A stretch of 28,306 nucleotides of DNA from DAOTYX01 sp034434635 (lineage in GTDB: Bacteria > Chloroflexota > Anaerolineae > B4-G1 > DUEL01). The notes under the pieces are model-generated. The model saw only the letters and a program-made list of their open reading frames with translations. It searched no databases and was not told the origin of the DNA. The translations under genes and the position numbers were made by a program. The DNA lies in NCBI GenBank assembly GCA_034434635.1, contig DAOTYX010000024.1:1-28306 (forward strand), given 5' to 3'. This document shows positions 7,369 through 14,309 of this stretch, one piece after another. Numbering within the stretch: position 1 is the first letter of the stretch; each line of letters begins with the position of its first letter.

Positions 7369-9084
7369 ATGACGATACGTCTGCTCCCGCCCGATGTGGC
7401 CTCGCAGATCGCCGCAGGGGAGGTGGTCGAACGCCCCTCCTCGGTCGTGAAGGAACTGGTCGAGAACGCCATTGACGCCGGCGCGCGCGACGTCCGCATC
7501 GAGATACAGCAGGGCGGCAAGACCTTCGTCCGCGTCAGCGACGACGGCTGCGGCATCCCCGCCGCGGAGGTCGAACTGGCCTTCGCCCGCCACGCCACCA
7601 GCAAACTGGCCACCGCCGCCGATCTGGAGCGCATCCTCACCCTGGGCTTCCGCGGTGAGGCGCTGGCGAGCATCGCCGCCGTCAGCCGTGTCACCCTCAT
7701 CACCCGCACCGCCGACGAGCCGGTCGGCACGCTCATCCGCCTGGAAGGCGGGCGGGTGACTGAACAGCAGCCCAGCGGCCGCCCACCCGGTACCTCGGTC
7801 ACGGTGGAGGATCTCTTCTTCAACGTGCCGGCACGCCGCAAGTTCCTCCGTTCCGACCTGACCGAGCGTCGTCACGTAGACGCCTGGACGGTACGCTACG
7901 CGCTGGCCTATCCTCACCTCCGCCTCACCCTGCTCAGCGAGGGGAAAGAGACCTTCCGCTCGCCGGGCAACGGCGTGTTGCGCGACGTGCTGGTGGCGGT
8001 CTATGGCCCCCAGGCGGGCGCGAGTCTGCTGGAGGTGCTGCCCGAAGGCGGCCAGGAGCGCCCCATACAGGTCTCCGGCTTCGTCAGCCCTCCCGCCCTC
8101 CACCGCGCCGACCGCAGCGAGATCACCCTCTTCGTCAACGGCCGCTGGGTACAGGACGGCCGCCTGACCTACGCCGTGGTCGAAGCCTACCACACCCTGC
8201 TGCCCACGGGTCGTTACCCGCTGGCCGTGCTGCGAATAGACCTGCCGCCGGAGGAGGTGGATGTCAACGTCCACCCGGCCAAGGTGGAGGTGCGCTTCCG
8301 CGACGCAGACGCGGTCTTCCGGGCCGTGCAGCGCGCGGTGCGAAGGACAGTGCTCAACGAGGCCCCCGTACCGACTATGGGCCTGAGCAGCGACGGTCGG
8401 GCAGCATGGGTCAGCCGCCCCACCCCACCTCCTGCCTGGACCGCCCCTCCAGCAACCCCGTCCCCTTCCACCTGGCTCCAGACACCGCTGCAAGCCCCCA
8501 CGCCGGGCGGACTGCCGCCGCTGCGTGTCGTGGGCCAGGTCAGCGCCGCTTATATCGTGGCCGAGGGACCGGACGGGCTGTACCTGATTGACCAGCACGC
8601 GGCTCACGAGCGGGTGCTCTACGAGCAGATGATGAACCGCCAGGGAGAATCGTTCCCCCTTCAGCGACTGCTGGAGCCAGTCGTGGTGGAAGTGCCGCCA
8701 CAGGCCGCAGCGCGGGTGGAGGAGAGCCTCGACCTGCTGCGCAGCCTCGGCTTCGAGGTCGAGCCGTTCGGTGGGAACACCTTTCTGCTGCGCAGCGTGC
8801 CAGCGCTGCTGGCCGCTTCCCGCCCCTCAGAGATGCTCATCGAGGTGGCAGGAGCGCTGGAGGAGACCCACGCCCGAGCGACTCAGGAGGTAGAACAGGC
8901 GATCATTCGCGCGGTCTGCAAGCGGGCCGCGGTCAAGGCCGGACAGGTGCTCACCCGCGAGGAGATGGAGGGGCTGGTGCGAGCGCTGGAAGGGACCGCC
9001 AGTCCACGCACCTGCCCTCATGGCCGCCCCACCATGATCCGCCTCAGCGTGGAGCAACTGGCCCGCGAGTTCGGACGGCGCTGA
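7369..9084 (+). CDS. mutL: DNA mismatch repair protein MutL
   Basis: A 571-residue MutL. The N-terminal GHKL ATPase has KELVENAIDAG with catalytic E29 and N33, then DDGCGI (58-63), RHATSKL and GFRGEALASI. A Pro-rich linker follows at roughly 345-385. The C-terminal domain carries the metal-dependent endonuclease motif DQHAAHERVLYE (D408-E419), with ACKRAAVKAG around C517 and CPHGRP at 549-554. It is therefore the nicking type found in bacteria without MutH; it receives signals from MutS and nicks the strand to be repaired. MutS is not in this window. GGAGG at 7358-7362 sets the ATG at 7369. In-frame starts further upstream would run through the glcD-like gene and are rejected. No key residue is missing. 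Confidence 0.95.
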   Translation: MTIRLLPPDVASQIAAGEVVERPSSVVKELVENAIDAGARDVRIEIQQGGKTFVRVSDDGCGIPAAEVELAFARHATSKLATAADLERILTLGFRGEALASIAAVSRVTLITRTADEPVGTLIRLEGGRVTEQQPSGRPPGTSVTVEDLFFNVPARRKFLRSDLTERRHVDAWTVRYALAYPHLRLTLLSEGKETFRSPGNGVLRDVLVAVYGPQAGASLLEVLPEGGQERPIQVSGFVSPPALHRADRSEITLFVNGRWVQDGRLTYAVVEAYHTLLPTGRYPLAVLRIDLPPEEVDVNVHPAKVEVRFRDADAVFRAVQRAVRRTVLNEAPVPTMGLSSDGRAAWVSRPTPPPAWTAPPATPSPSTWLQTPLQAPTPGGLPPLRVVGQVSAAYIVAEGPDGLYLIDQHAAHERVLYEQMMNRQGESFPLQRLLEPVVVEVPPQAAARVEESLDLLRSLGFEVEPFGGNTFLLRSVPALLAASRPSEMLIEVAGALEETHARATQEVEQAIIRAVCKRAAVKAGQVLTREEMEGLVRALEGTASPRTCPHGRPTMIRLSVEQLAREFGRR

Positions 9085-9085
9085 A

Positions 9086-9196
9086 CAGGGACCACTGACT
9101 GCAGACCACAGACCACTACCGGTGTTGCGTGTTGCGTGGTCCGTGGCCCATCGTCCGTCGTCGCCGGTGGTCTGTCGTCCGTGGTCCGTCGTCCAG
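9086..9196. repeat. Degenerate short-word repeat between mutL and the GYD gene
   Basis: Variants of GACCACAGACCAC fill the left half and GTGGTCCGTCGTCC the right half, around a core of GTTGCGTGTTGCGTGGTCC. ACAGACCAC-TA-CCGG on the left is nearly the reverse complement of CCGGTGGTCTGT on the right, so the unit can fold back. It stops just before the AAGGAGG ribosome site of the next gene. Confidence 0.65.
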
Positions 9197-9210
9197 TAAG
9201 GAGGTGCAAG

Positions 9211-9507
9211 ATGGTGACGTTTATCCTGCTCTCCAAAATCTCCCTGCGCAGCCCTGGAGAGGTCAGGGCATTGGCCGAGATGGACAGGGACTTCGACCGG
9301 CGGTTGCAAGAGGAGTGCCCCGAGGTGCGCCGCATCGCCAGTTACGCCCTGCTGGGGGCCTACGACTTCCTGCACATCTTCGAGGCACCCGACGCGCGCG
9401 CAGCGGCCAAGGTGGCCCTGCTGGCGAATGTCTTCGGTCGTGTGACCACCGAGACGCTCACCGCCATCCCCTTCGACGATTTCCGCGAGATCGCCCAGTC
9501 CGTCTGA
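9211..9507 (+). CDS. GYD-domain small protein
   Basis: A 98-residue cytoplasmic protein of the GYD family, a dimeric alpha/beta fold of unknown function. The family core is visible as GAYDFLHIFEAPDARAAAKV followed by TTETLTAIPFDDF; the name-giving Gly-Tyr-Asp is GAYD here. Length matches the family norm of about 95-100. The start ATG has AAGGAGG seven bases upstream at 9198-9204, and the in-frame ATG at 9136 lies in repeat DNA without such a site. It is the last gene of the plus-strand run and is followed two bases later by a large hairpin. Confidence 0.8.
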   Translation: MVTFILLSKISLRSPGEVRALAEMDRDFDRRLQEECPEVRRIASYALLGAYDFLHIFEAPDARAAAKVALLANVFGRVTTETLTAIPFDDFREIAQSV

Positions 9508-9508
9508 C

Positions 9509-9556
9509 CTTTCCCAGACCTCCGGCCTCTCGAGAGGCAGCGGAGGTCTGGGAAAG
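9509..9556 (+). terminator. Long perfect hairpin after the GYD gene
   Basis: A 16-bp perfect stem (CTTTCCCAGACCTCCG at 9509-9524 with its complement at 9541-9556) encloses a second palindrome, GCCTCTCGAGAGGC. It starts two bases after the stop codon. There is no T-tract, so it may act as a terminator, an mRNA 3' stabiliser, or a dispersed repeat. Confidence 0.6.
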
Positions 9557-9562
9557 TACGCC

Positions 9563-9591
9563 TTGCAGGAAACCCCCCTCCGGTTTATAAT
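9563..9591 (+). promoter_or_regulatory. Promoter of the tRNA-Leu gene
   Basis: TTGCAG (9563-9568), a 17-base spacer and a perfect TATAAT (9586-9591) place the start near 9598, about four bases before the mature tRNA 5' end. This is a strong, compact stable-RNA promoter. Confidence 0.8.
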
Positions 9592-9601
9592 ACCCCTGCC
9601 C

Positions 9602-9683
9602 GGGGAAGTGTCGGAATAGGCAGACGAGCGTGACTTAGGATCACGTGGGATACCCCGTGCGGGTTCGAGTCCCGCCTTCCCCA
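9602..9683 (+). tRNA. tRNA-Leu (anticodon UAG)
   Basis: The acceptor stem is GGGGAAG / CTTCCCC, followed by discriminator A at 9683. The anticodon stem is CGTGA / TCACG around loop CTTAGGA, giving anticodon TAG for leucine CUA codons. A long variable arm with a GGG/CCC stem marks it as a type II tRNA, and the T arm is GCGGG-TTCGAGT-CCCGC. The 3' CCA is not encoded (TCA follows), so it must be added by tRNA nucleotidyltransferase. Confidence 0.93.
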
Positions 9684-9686
9684 TCA

Positions 9687-9719
9687 GCAGGGGCGGTGAT
9701 GCCCCCGCGTTTTGTGTTT
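9687..9719 (+). terminator. Rho-independent terminator of the tRNA-Leu unit
   Basis: The stem GCAGGGGC / GCCCCCGC has one mismatch and a 6-base loop, and is followed by GTTTTGTGTTT. It lies four bases after the tRNA and is the clearest intrinsic terminator in the window. Confidence 0.75.
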
Positions 9720-9747
9720 GAACCCATTCGTGGAAGGAGCCTGTCAC

Positions 9748-11067
9748 GTGGAAGATCCATCCAACCTGCAGATCGCGACGGAGCCGGTCGCTCCGTGCCA
9801 GTTACGGATGACCGTCGAGGTGCCAGAGGAACGGGTACGTGCGGCCATGCGTGAGGTCGCCCGGCGCATCGCCAACGACTACAACATCCCTGGTTTCCGC
9901 AAGGGCAAAGCCCCCTACGAGGTGATCATCCAACGGTTCGGTGAGAAGACCATCCGCGGGGAAGCCGCCGATGAACTCATCAAGAAGGTCTACAAAGAGG
10001 CGTTGGAGCGGGAGAACATCAACCCCTACGCCGCTGGCGAACTGGACACCCTGGAACTGCAGCCCCTGCGGGCCATCTTCCTCATTCCCCTGGAGCCAGA
10101 GGTTGACCTGGGGGACTATCGTGCGCTGCGGCTCGAGCCTCCTGCCGTGGAGGTGACCGAGGCGGAACTGCAGAGCGCACTGGAGGAGGTCCGCCAGCAA
10201 CAGGCGATACTGAAACCGATTGAGGGCCGCGGCGCGCAGCCAGGGGATGTGCTCCTCCTGGACGTGCGCGGCGTGACGGACGAAGGCACACTTTTCCTCA
10301 GAGACGAAGAGGCCGAGGTGACGCTGGATCTCGACGCAGATTCCCCGGCGCCAGGCTTCTACCAGCAACTGGTGGGAGCACAGCCAGGTGAAGCGCGCAC
10401 CTTCCGCCTGGCCATGCCCAATGGCCAACCCTCGCCAGAAGCCGAGTTCACCGTGAACGTCCGCGGGCTGTTCGAGCATCTCCTGCCCGCCCTGGACGAT
10501 GACCTGGCGCGGGCAACCGGCGACTTCGACAGCCTGGAGGCACTGCGCGAACACCTCCGCGCGGAAATCCTGGCCCACAAGCAGAGTGAGGCTGAACAGG
10601 AGTTCGCCAATCTCGCCCTGGAGACCCTGACAGCCCAGGCTAACATCGCCTTCCCGCCAGTAGTGCTGGAGGAGGAATTGGAGCGCATGGTGCGTCGCTT
10701 TGAACAGCTCGTGCAGAACCAGTATCACATGAGCCTGTCCGATTACCTCAAGGCGATGGGGCGCACTGAGAAGGACCTCAGAGAGAACATGAAGCCAGAA
10801 GCCGAGGCTCGCGCGCGGCGCCATCTGGTGCTGCGTCACCTGATCGACAGGGAGGGACTGACAGTCAGCGAAAAGGAGATAGCGGAGCGCATCACTGCCA
10901 AAAGCCAGGTTTTCGGCATTCGCGCCGAGGAGATGCGCGCCGTGATGGAATCGGAAGAAGGGCGGCAGATGGTCGAAAGTGAGATACTCGTCGAAAAAGC
11001 CCTGCAGCGTATCGCCGCCATCGTCCGAGGGGCAGCCACGTCAACAGAGCAATCAGCGGAGGCATAG
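9748..11067 (+). CDS. tig: Trigger factor, ribosome-associated chaperone
   Basis: A 439-residue trigger factor. The ribosome-docking loop GFRKGKAP (49-56) is intact in the N-terminal domain. A central FKBP-type peptidyl-prolyl isomerase region follows (around GDVLLLDVRG), and then a long, charged helical C-terminal chaperone domain. It binds ribosomal protein L23 and shields nascent chains. GTG at 9748 has GGAG about eight bases upstream; a TTG reading at 9712 has none and adds an unrelated leader. It is followed without a gap by clpP, the classic tig-clp arrangement, which pairs folding of new chains with protein turnover. The clpP ribosome site lies within the end of this gene. Confidence 0.93.
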   Translation: MEDPSNLQIATEPVAPCQLRMTVEVPEERVRAAMREVARRIANDYNIPGFRKGKAPYEVIIQRFGEKTIRGEAADELIKKVYKEALERENINPYAAGELDTLELQPLRAIFLIPLEPEVDLGDYRALRLEPPAVEVTEAELQSALEEVRQQQAILKPIEGRGAQPGDVLLLDVRGVTDEGTLFLRDEEAEVTLDLDADSPAPGFYQQLVGAQPGEARTFRLAMPNGQPSPEAEFTVNVRGLFEHLLPALDDDLARATGDFDSLEALREHLRAEILAHKQSEAEQEFANLALETLTAQANIAFPPVVLEEELERMVRRFEQLVQNQYHMSLSDYLKAMGRTEKDLRENMKPEAEARARRHLVLRHLIDREGLTVSEKEIAERITAKSQVFGIRAEEMRAVMESEEGRQMVESEILVEKALQRIAAIVRGAATSTEQSAEA

Positions 11068-11667
11068 ATGGAACTGCACGATCTGATCCCAATGGTGATT
11101 GAGTCCACAGGCAGGGGGGAACGAGCCTACGACATCTTCTCCCTCCTCCTGCGGCGACGCATTGTGTTCCTGGGCACCCCCATCACCGACCAGGTCGCCA
11201 ATCTGATCGTGGCCCAGCTGCTCTTTCTCGACGGCGAGGACTCGGAGCGGGAGATCTCGCTCTACATCAACAGTCCCGGCGGCTCCATTGCCGCCGGCCT
11301 GGCGATCTACGACACGATGGAACTGCTGCGCGCGCCGATCTCGACCATCGCCGTGGGGATGACCGCCAGCATGGGCACGGTCTTGCTCACCGCGGGCGCG
11401 AAAGGCCGTCGCTTCGCCCTGCCCCATGCCACCATCCACCTGCACCAACCTATGGGTGGGGTGGAAGGGCAGGCCGCGGACATCGAGATCGCCGCCAAGG
11501 AGATCCTGCGTATGCGTGCCCTGCTCAACGGCCTGCTCATGAAGCACACCGGCCTCTCGGAGGAGCAAATCGAGCGCTTCACCGACCGCGACTTCTACAT
11601 GACTGCGGAAAAGGCCGTCGAGTACGGCATCATTGACGGGGTGCTGCAGCCGCAACGGGAGAAATGA
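11068..11667 (+). CDS. clpP: ATP-dependent Clp protease proteolytic subunit ClpP
   Basis: A 199-residue ClpP serine peptidase with complete catalytic triad: Ser101 in MTASMGTV, His126 in HLHQP and Asp175 in TDRDF. The glycine-rich NSPGGSI motif (69-74) is also present. Two stacked heptamers would form the proteolytic chamber fed by ClpX, ClpA or ClpC. No Clp ATPase gene is in the window; clpX usually follows in tig-clpP operons, but here the next gene is convergent. The ATG directly follows the tig stop (TAG-ATG), with GGAGG inside the tig tail. Length is typical and there is little or no N-terminal propeptide. Confidence 0.95.
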   Translation: MELHDLIPMVIESTGRGERAYDIFSLLLRRRIVFLGTPITDQVANLIVAQLLFLDGEDSEREISLYINSPGGSIAAGLAIYDTMELLRAPISTIAVGMTASMGTVLLTAGAKGRRFALPHATIHLHQPMGGVEGQAADIEIAAKEILRMRALLNGLLMKHTGLSEEQIERFTDRDFYMTAEKAVEYGIIDGVLQPQREK

Positions 11668-11676
11668 GAGACGACA

Positions 11677-11703
11677 CTGGGCGCGGTCTCCGACCGCGCC
11701 CAG
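11677..11703. terminator. Bidirectional hairpin between convergent clpP and dGTPase-like genes
   Basis: CTGGGCGCGGTC and GACCGCGCCCAG form a perfect 12-bp stem with a TCC loop, centred in the 52-base gap between two converging genes. It has no T-run on either strand. It resembles the smaller hairpin after the PrsW gene. Confidence 0.65.
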
Positions 11704-11719
11704 CCCCCCTGCCACTGGC

Positions 11720-12874
11720 TCAGACCCGCTCGTTCGGGTCGAACAGTTTGGCGTACTCCTCCAGCGCAAAGCGGTCGGTCATGCCGGCGATATAGTCACA
11801 GACCACGCGGTACACATCCCCCACTTCCCTCAAGCGGATCTGCGTCTCCAGGGGCAACTGCGCCGGCTCAGTGACGTAGGCCTCGAACAGCTGGGAAAGA
11901 ACCCTCTCGGCTTTCTTCTGCATCCGGATCACCCGCGGGTGGCGATACAGCCGCTCGAAGAGAAACCGCTTCAGTTCCCGGTTCATCCCCTCCACCTCGG
12001 GGGAGAAAGCCACCAGGTTGTGCGGGTGCATCCGCACCGCCTCCACCGACGCCGGTGCTGCCGCTTCCAGGCGACGGGCCGTCTCTTCCAGCAGGTCAGT
12101 CACACTGAGGCCGATCATCCGGCGGATCAGCCGGTGGCGCAGCAACTCGCCGAACTCCTCCTCCTCCCAACCCACCGACGCCCGCAGCCGCTCCCACCAG
12201 GCGATCCCCCGCAAATCCCGTGGGTCGAGCAGGCCAGAGCGCAGCCCGTCGTCAAGATCGTGGGCGTTGTAGGCGATCTCGTCAGCAGGGTTGGCCAGTT
12301 GTGCCTCCAGCGTGCCGCGCTTTTCCGGTTCGAAGCCGGTCGCGTCAGAGACATCGTACTCCGTCTCGTGCTTGACGATCCCCTCCCGCACCTCGTAGGT
12401 CAGGTTCAAGCCCAGGAAATCGGGGAAACGGCGTTCCAGGAAATCCACCGTGCGCAGGCTCTGGGCGTTGTGGTTGAAGCCGCCGTGCCCGGTCATCAGC
12501 CGATTCAGAATCTCTTCCCCGGCATGGCCGAACGGCGGATGGCCCAGGTCGTGCGCCAGGCAGATCGCCTCCACCAGGTCCTCGTTGACCCCCAGGCTGC
12601 GGGCCAGCGTGCGGCCGATCTGCGTCACCTCTAACGTGTGAGTCAGGCGAGTGCGGTAGTAATCCCCCTCATAGGTGACGAAGACCTGCGTCTTGTACTC
12701 CAGACGGCGGAAGGCGGTGGTGTGGAGGATACGGTCCCTGTCGCGCTGGAAGGCGGTGCGGTAAGGGTGCTCCTCCTCCATCACGGCCCGCCCCCGCGAG
12801 TCCCGGCTGCGACAGCCGTAGGGAGCCAGCATCTGCGCTTCCAGTTCCTCGTACGCCTGGCGGGTGACGATCAT
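11720..12874 (-). CDS. dGTPase-like HD-domain triphosphohydrolase
   Basis: A 384-residue HD-superfamily protein of the deoxyguanosinetriphosphate triphosphohydrolase-like group. The metal site is seen as RLTHTLEV (H79), CLAHDLGHPPFGH (H108, D109) and the later DEIAYNAHDLDDG. The N-terminal HPYRTAFQRDRDRI and AFRRLEYKTQVF are family signatures. Such enzymes hydrolyse dNTPs to deoxynucleosides and triphosphate, tuning nucleotide pools. ATG at 12874 has AGGAGGGG about nine bases upstream, and a longer reading to 12952 would cross the promoter. It is monocistronic and convergent with clpP. It shares a back-to-back promoter with the DUF1385 gene. Which dNTP is preferred cannot be told. Confidence 0.88.
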   Translation of the reverse strand: MIVTRQAYEELEAQMLAPYGCRSRDSRGRAVMEEEHPYRTAFQRDRDRILHTTAFRRLEYKTQVFVTYEGDYYRTRLTHTLEVTQIGRTLARSLGVNEDLVEAICLAHDLGHPPFGHAGEEILNRLMTGHGGFNHNAQSLRTVDFLERRFPDFLGLNLTYEVREGIVKHETEYDVSDATGFEPEKRGTLEAQLANPADEIAYNAHDLDDGLRSGLLDPRDLRGIAWWERLRASVGWEEEEFGELLRHRLIRRMIGLSVTDLLEETARRLEAAAPASVEAVRMHPHNLVAFSPEVEGMNRELKRFLFERLYRHPRVIRMQKKAERVLSQLFEAYVTEPAQLPLETQIRLREVGDVYRVVCDYIAGMTDRFALEEYAKLFDPNERV

Positions 12875-12902
12875 CGCTTCTCCCCTCCTGTGGTTTGGCG
12901 GC

Positions 12903-12931
12903 AGTGTAGCATCCGCCTGTGAGATTGTCAA
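12903..12931 (-). promoter_or_regulatory. Promoter of the dGTPase-like gene
   Basis: On the minus strand a perfect TTGACA (12931-12926), a 17-base spacer and TACACT (12908-12903) predict a start near 12896 and a leader of about 22 bases. Its -35 box overlaps the -35 box of the opposite promoter almost completely. Confidence 0.75.
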
Positions 12932-12936
12932 ATCTC
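12921..12936. promoter_or_regulatory. Palindrome over the shared -35 region (possible operator)
   Basis: GAGATT and AATCTC form a perfect inverted repeat spaced by GTCA. It covers the overlapping -35 boxes of both divergent promoters. A further AATCTC half-site sits at 12951-12956, overlapping the end of the plus-strand -10 box. A regulator bound here could switch both genes; no candidate regulator lies next to it. Confidence 0.5.
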
Positions 12937-12953
12937 TGACGGCGATGTACAAT
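12925..12953 (+). promoter_or_regulatory. Promoter of the DUF1385 gene
   Basis: TTGTCA (12925-12930), a 17-base spacer and TACAAT (12948-12953) predict a start near 12960. GGGAGG at 12966-12971 follows immediately and the ATG is at 12976, so the leader is only about 16 bases. Confidence 0.75.
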
Positions 12954-12975
12954 CTCAGGGTTTGCGGGAGGCAAA

Positions 12976-13875
12976 ATGGGCGAACACCTGAACTATGGCG
13001 GTCAGGCAGTCATGGAAGGGGTGATGATGCGTGGCAGCCGCGGCCTGGCGGTGGCCGTGCGCGCACCCGAGGGGAACATCCGCCTGCGTACCGAACCGCT
13101 CAACCCCGCGCTCTACGCTGGTCGGCTGACGCGCATCCCGCTGCTGCGCGGCCTGCCGCTGCTGTGGGACACGTTGGGGTTGGGGATGAAAGCGCTCATG
13201 TGGTCAGCGGAGGTAGCCGCAGGGGAGGCTGGTGAGGCTTTCCGGGGCGGACTGGGCTGGGTGGTTGGGCTGCTCGGCGTGGGACTGGGGTTGCTTCTCT
13301 TCATGGCCTTGCCCTCGTTCCTGGTGGGCCTGCTGCCGTTCGCGCTGCCGGCGGTGGTGGACAACCTGCTCGAGGCGCTGGTACGGCTGGCGTTGATCCT
13401 GGGCTACCTGTGGGGAGTGGGCCGCATGCCCGACATACAGCGGGTCTTCGCGTATCACGGAGCGGAGCACAAGACCATCAACGCCTACGAAGACGGCGCT
13501 CCACTGACGGTCGAACGGGTGCAGGAATACTCGACAGCGCACACCCGCTGCGGCACGGCTTTCCTGTTGACGGTGGTGGTCGTGGCGATGCTCGTTCTGG
13601 CACCGCTGGGGCGACCGGCGCTGGTCTGGCGGGTGACCAGCCGGCTGGTGCTGCTGCCGCTGATCATCGGCCTCTCTTACGAGTTCATGCGCTTCAGCGC
13701 CCGCTACGGGGAGCGGCCGTGGCTGCGCTGGTTGGTGCGGCCTGGCCTGGCGCTACAGCGACTGACCACGCGGGAGCCAGATGACGGGATGGTAGAGGTG
13801 GCCATCCGGGCCCTAGAGGCGGTGCTGGCTCAAGAGCCAGCAGGGGATCAAGAGCCTGCCGCAACAACTCCGTAG
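12976..13875 (+). CDS. DUF1385 family membrane protein (YqhQ-like)
   Basis: A 299-residue membrane protein of the DUF1385 family, to which Bacillus YqhQ belongs; its role is unknown. Family signatures are YGGQAVMEGVMMRG near the N terminus, the central YHGAEHKTINAYE, and TAHTRCGTAFL just before a hydrophobic segment. The His, Glu and Cys in these motifs look like a possible metal or catalytic site at the membrane face. About four hydrophobic segments are visible: two between roughly 95 and 150 and two after 190. The gene often sits by prfA in other bacteria, but not here. It is transcribed alone from a compact promoter shared back-to-back with the dGTPase-like gene and is followed by a G-rich hairpin. 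Confidence 0.88.
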   Translation: MGEHLNYGGQAVMEGVMMRGSRGLAVAVRAPEGNIRLRTEPLNPALYAGRLTRIPLLRGLPLLWDTLGLGMKALMWSAEVAAGEAGEAFRGGLGWVVGLLGVGLGLLLFMALPSFLVGLLPFALPAVVDNLLEALVRLALILGYLWGVGRMPDIQRVFAYHGAEHKTINAYEDGAPLTVERVQEYSTAHTRCGTAFLLTVVVVAMLVLAPLGRPALVWRVTSRLVLLPLIIGLSYEFMRFSARYGERPWLRWLVRPGLALQRLTTREPDDGMVEVAIRALEAVLAQEPAGDQEPAATTP

Positions 13876-13880
13876 CCAGG

Positions 13881-13917
13881 GCATCCCGATGGGGGGGGGC
13901 GGGCGGCATGGGGATGC
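13881..13917 (+). terminator. Stem-loop with a G-rich loop after DUF1385
   Basis: GCATCCC (13881-13887) and GGGATGC (13911-13917) form a 7-bp stem. The loop holds nine G in a row, then CGGGCGG, and a further G-run adjoins. It begins five bases after the stop codon. The plus-strand RNA or DNA could form a G-quadruplex in the loop. Confidence 0.45.
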
Positions 13918-13950
13918 GCCCTGCGGTCATTCGGACAGGCGCCAGGAAGA

Positions 13951-14007
13951 ACGGTGGGGGCGCACGACGAGAGACACGGCTCCCTGTGTCTCTCCCGCCC
14001 CCACCGT
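13951..14007 (-). terminator. Long GC-rich hairpin at the end of the pilin genes
   Basis: ACGGTGGGGGCG (13951-13962) pairs with CGCCCCCACCGT (13996-14007). Inside it GAGAGACAC (13969-13977) pairs with GTGTCTCTC (13986-13994). It begins five bases beyond the stop codon of the second pilin on the minus strand, and it would also stop transcripts from DUF1385. No T-tract is visible. Confidence 0.6.
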
Positions 14008-14012
14008 CGCGG

Positions 14013-14168
14013 TCAGGGGTTGCTGAGCATGGCACCGATGTTAGAGAAGAGGTTGCCGAGCAGCGGACCTAAGAGACGGACAGCGATAAGCACGACAACC
14101 GCAATCAACACGATCAGCAATGCATACTCGACCAGGCCCTGACCGCCCTCGTGCGGCAAGAAGAGCAC
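14013..14168 (-). CDS. Flp/Fap-type pilin subunit, second copy
   Basis: A 51-residue class III (Flp) prepilin. A short leader MLFLPHEGG ends in Gly, and the mature part starts QGLVEYALL, giving the Flp pattern with Glu at +5 and Tyr at +6. A single hydrophobic helix follows, then RLLGPLLGNLFSNIG at the C terminus. A prepilin peptidase would cleave after G9, and the product would polymerise through the Tad secretion system. The start is GTG at 14168, set by AGGAGG eight bases upstream; longer readings add an unlikely leader. It is the downstream partner of a near-identical paralogue of the same length. The prepilin peptidase and Tad ATPase genes are not in the window. Confidence 0.83.
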   Translation of the reverse strand: MLFLPHEGGQGLVEYALLIVLIAVVVLIAVRLLGPLLGNLFSNIGAMLSNP

Positions 14169-14255
14169 CTGCCTCACCTCCTTTCTGTGGGATGACGGCC
14201 TCTCTTCTATCCGCTTTCCTGGCGTTGAACGAGGGTGGCTGTTACGTAATAAGGC

Positions 14256-14282
14256 TGGAGCCCCATGCAAGATGGGGCTCCA
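14256..14282 (-). terminator. Hairpin between the two pilin genes
   Basis: An 11-bp perfect stem (TGGAGCCCCAT with ATGGGGCTCCA) around a 5-base loop lies 28 bases after the stop of the first pilin, ahead of the second. On the minus strand it is followed by GCCTTATTACG, only weakly T-rich. It probably acts as a partial terminator or an mRNA end stabiliser, setting different levels for the two pilins. Confidence 0.6.
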
Positions 14283-14309
14283 CCTGTGGTCCTTGTGCGT
14301 GAGAAGGTA

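Noticed and set aside
7246..8607. A 453-codon open frame antisense to mutL
   Set aside because: MutL on the opposite strand has all family motifs, and this frame has no recognisable domain or ribosome site.
9712..9747. TTG start for trigger factor
   Set aside because: No ribosome site precedes it and it overlaps the terminator's T-rich tail; GTG at 9748 is well placed.
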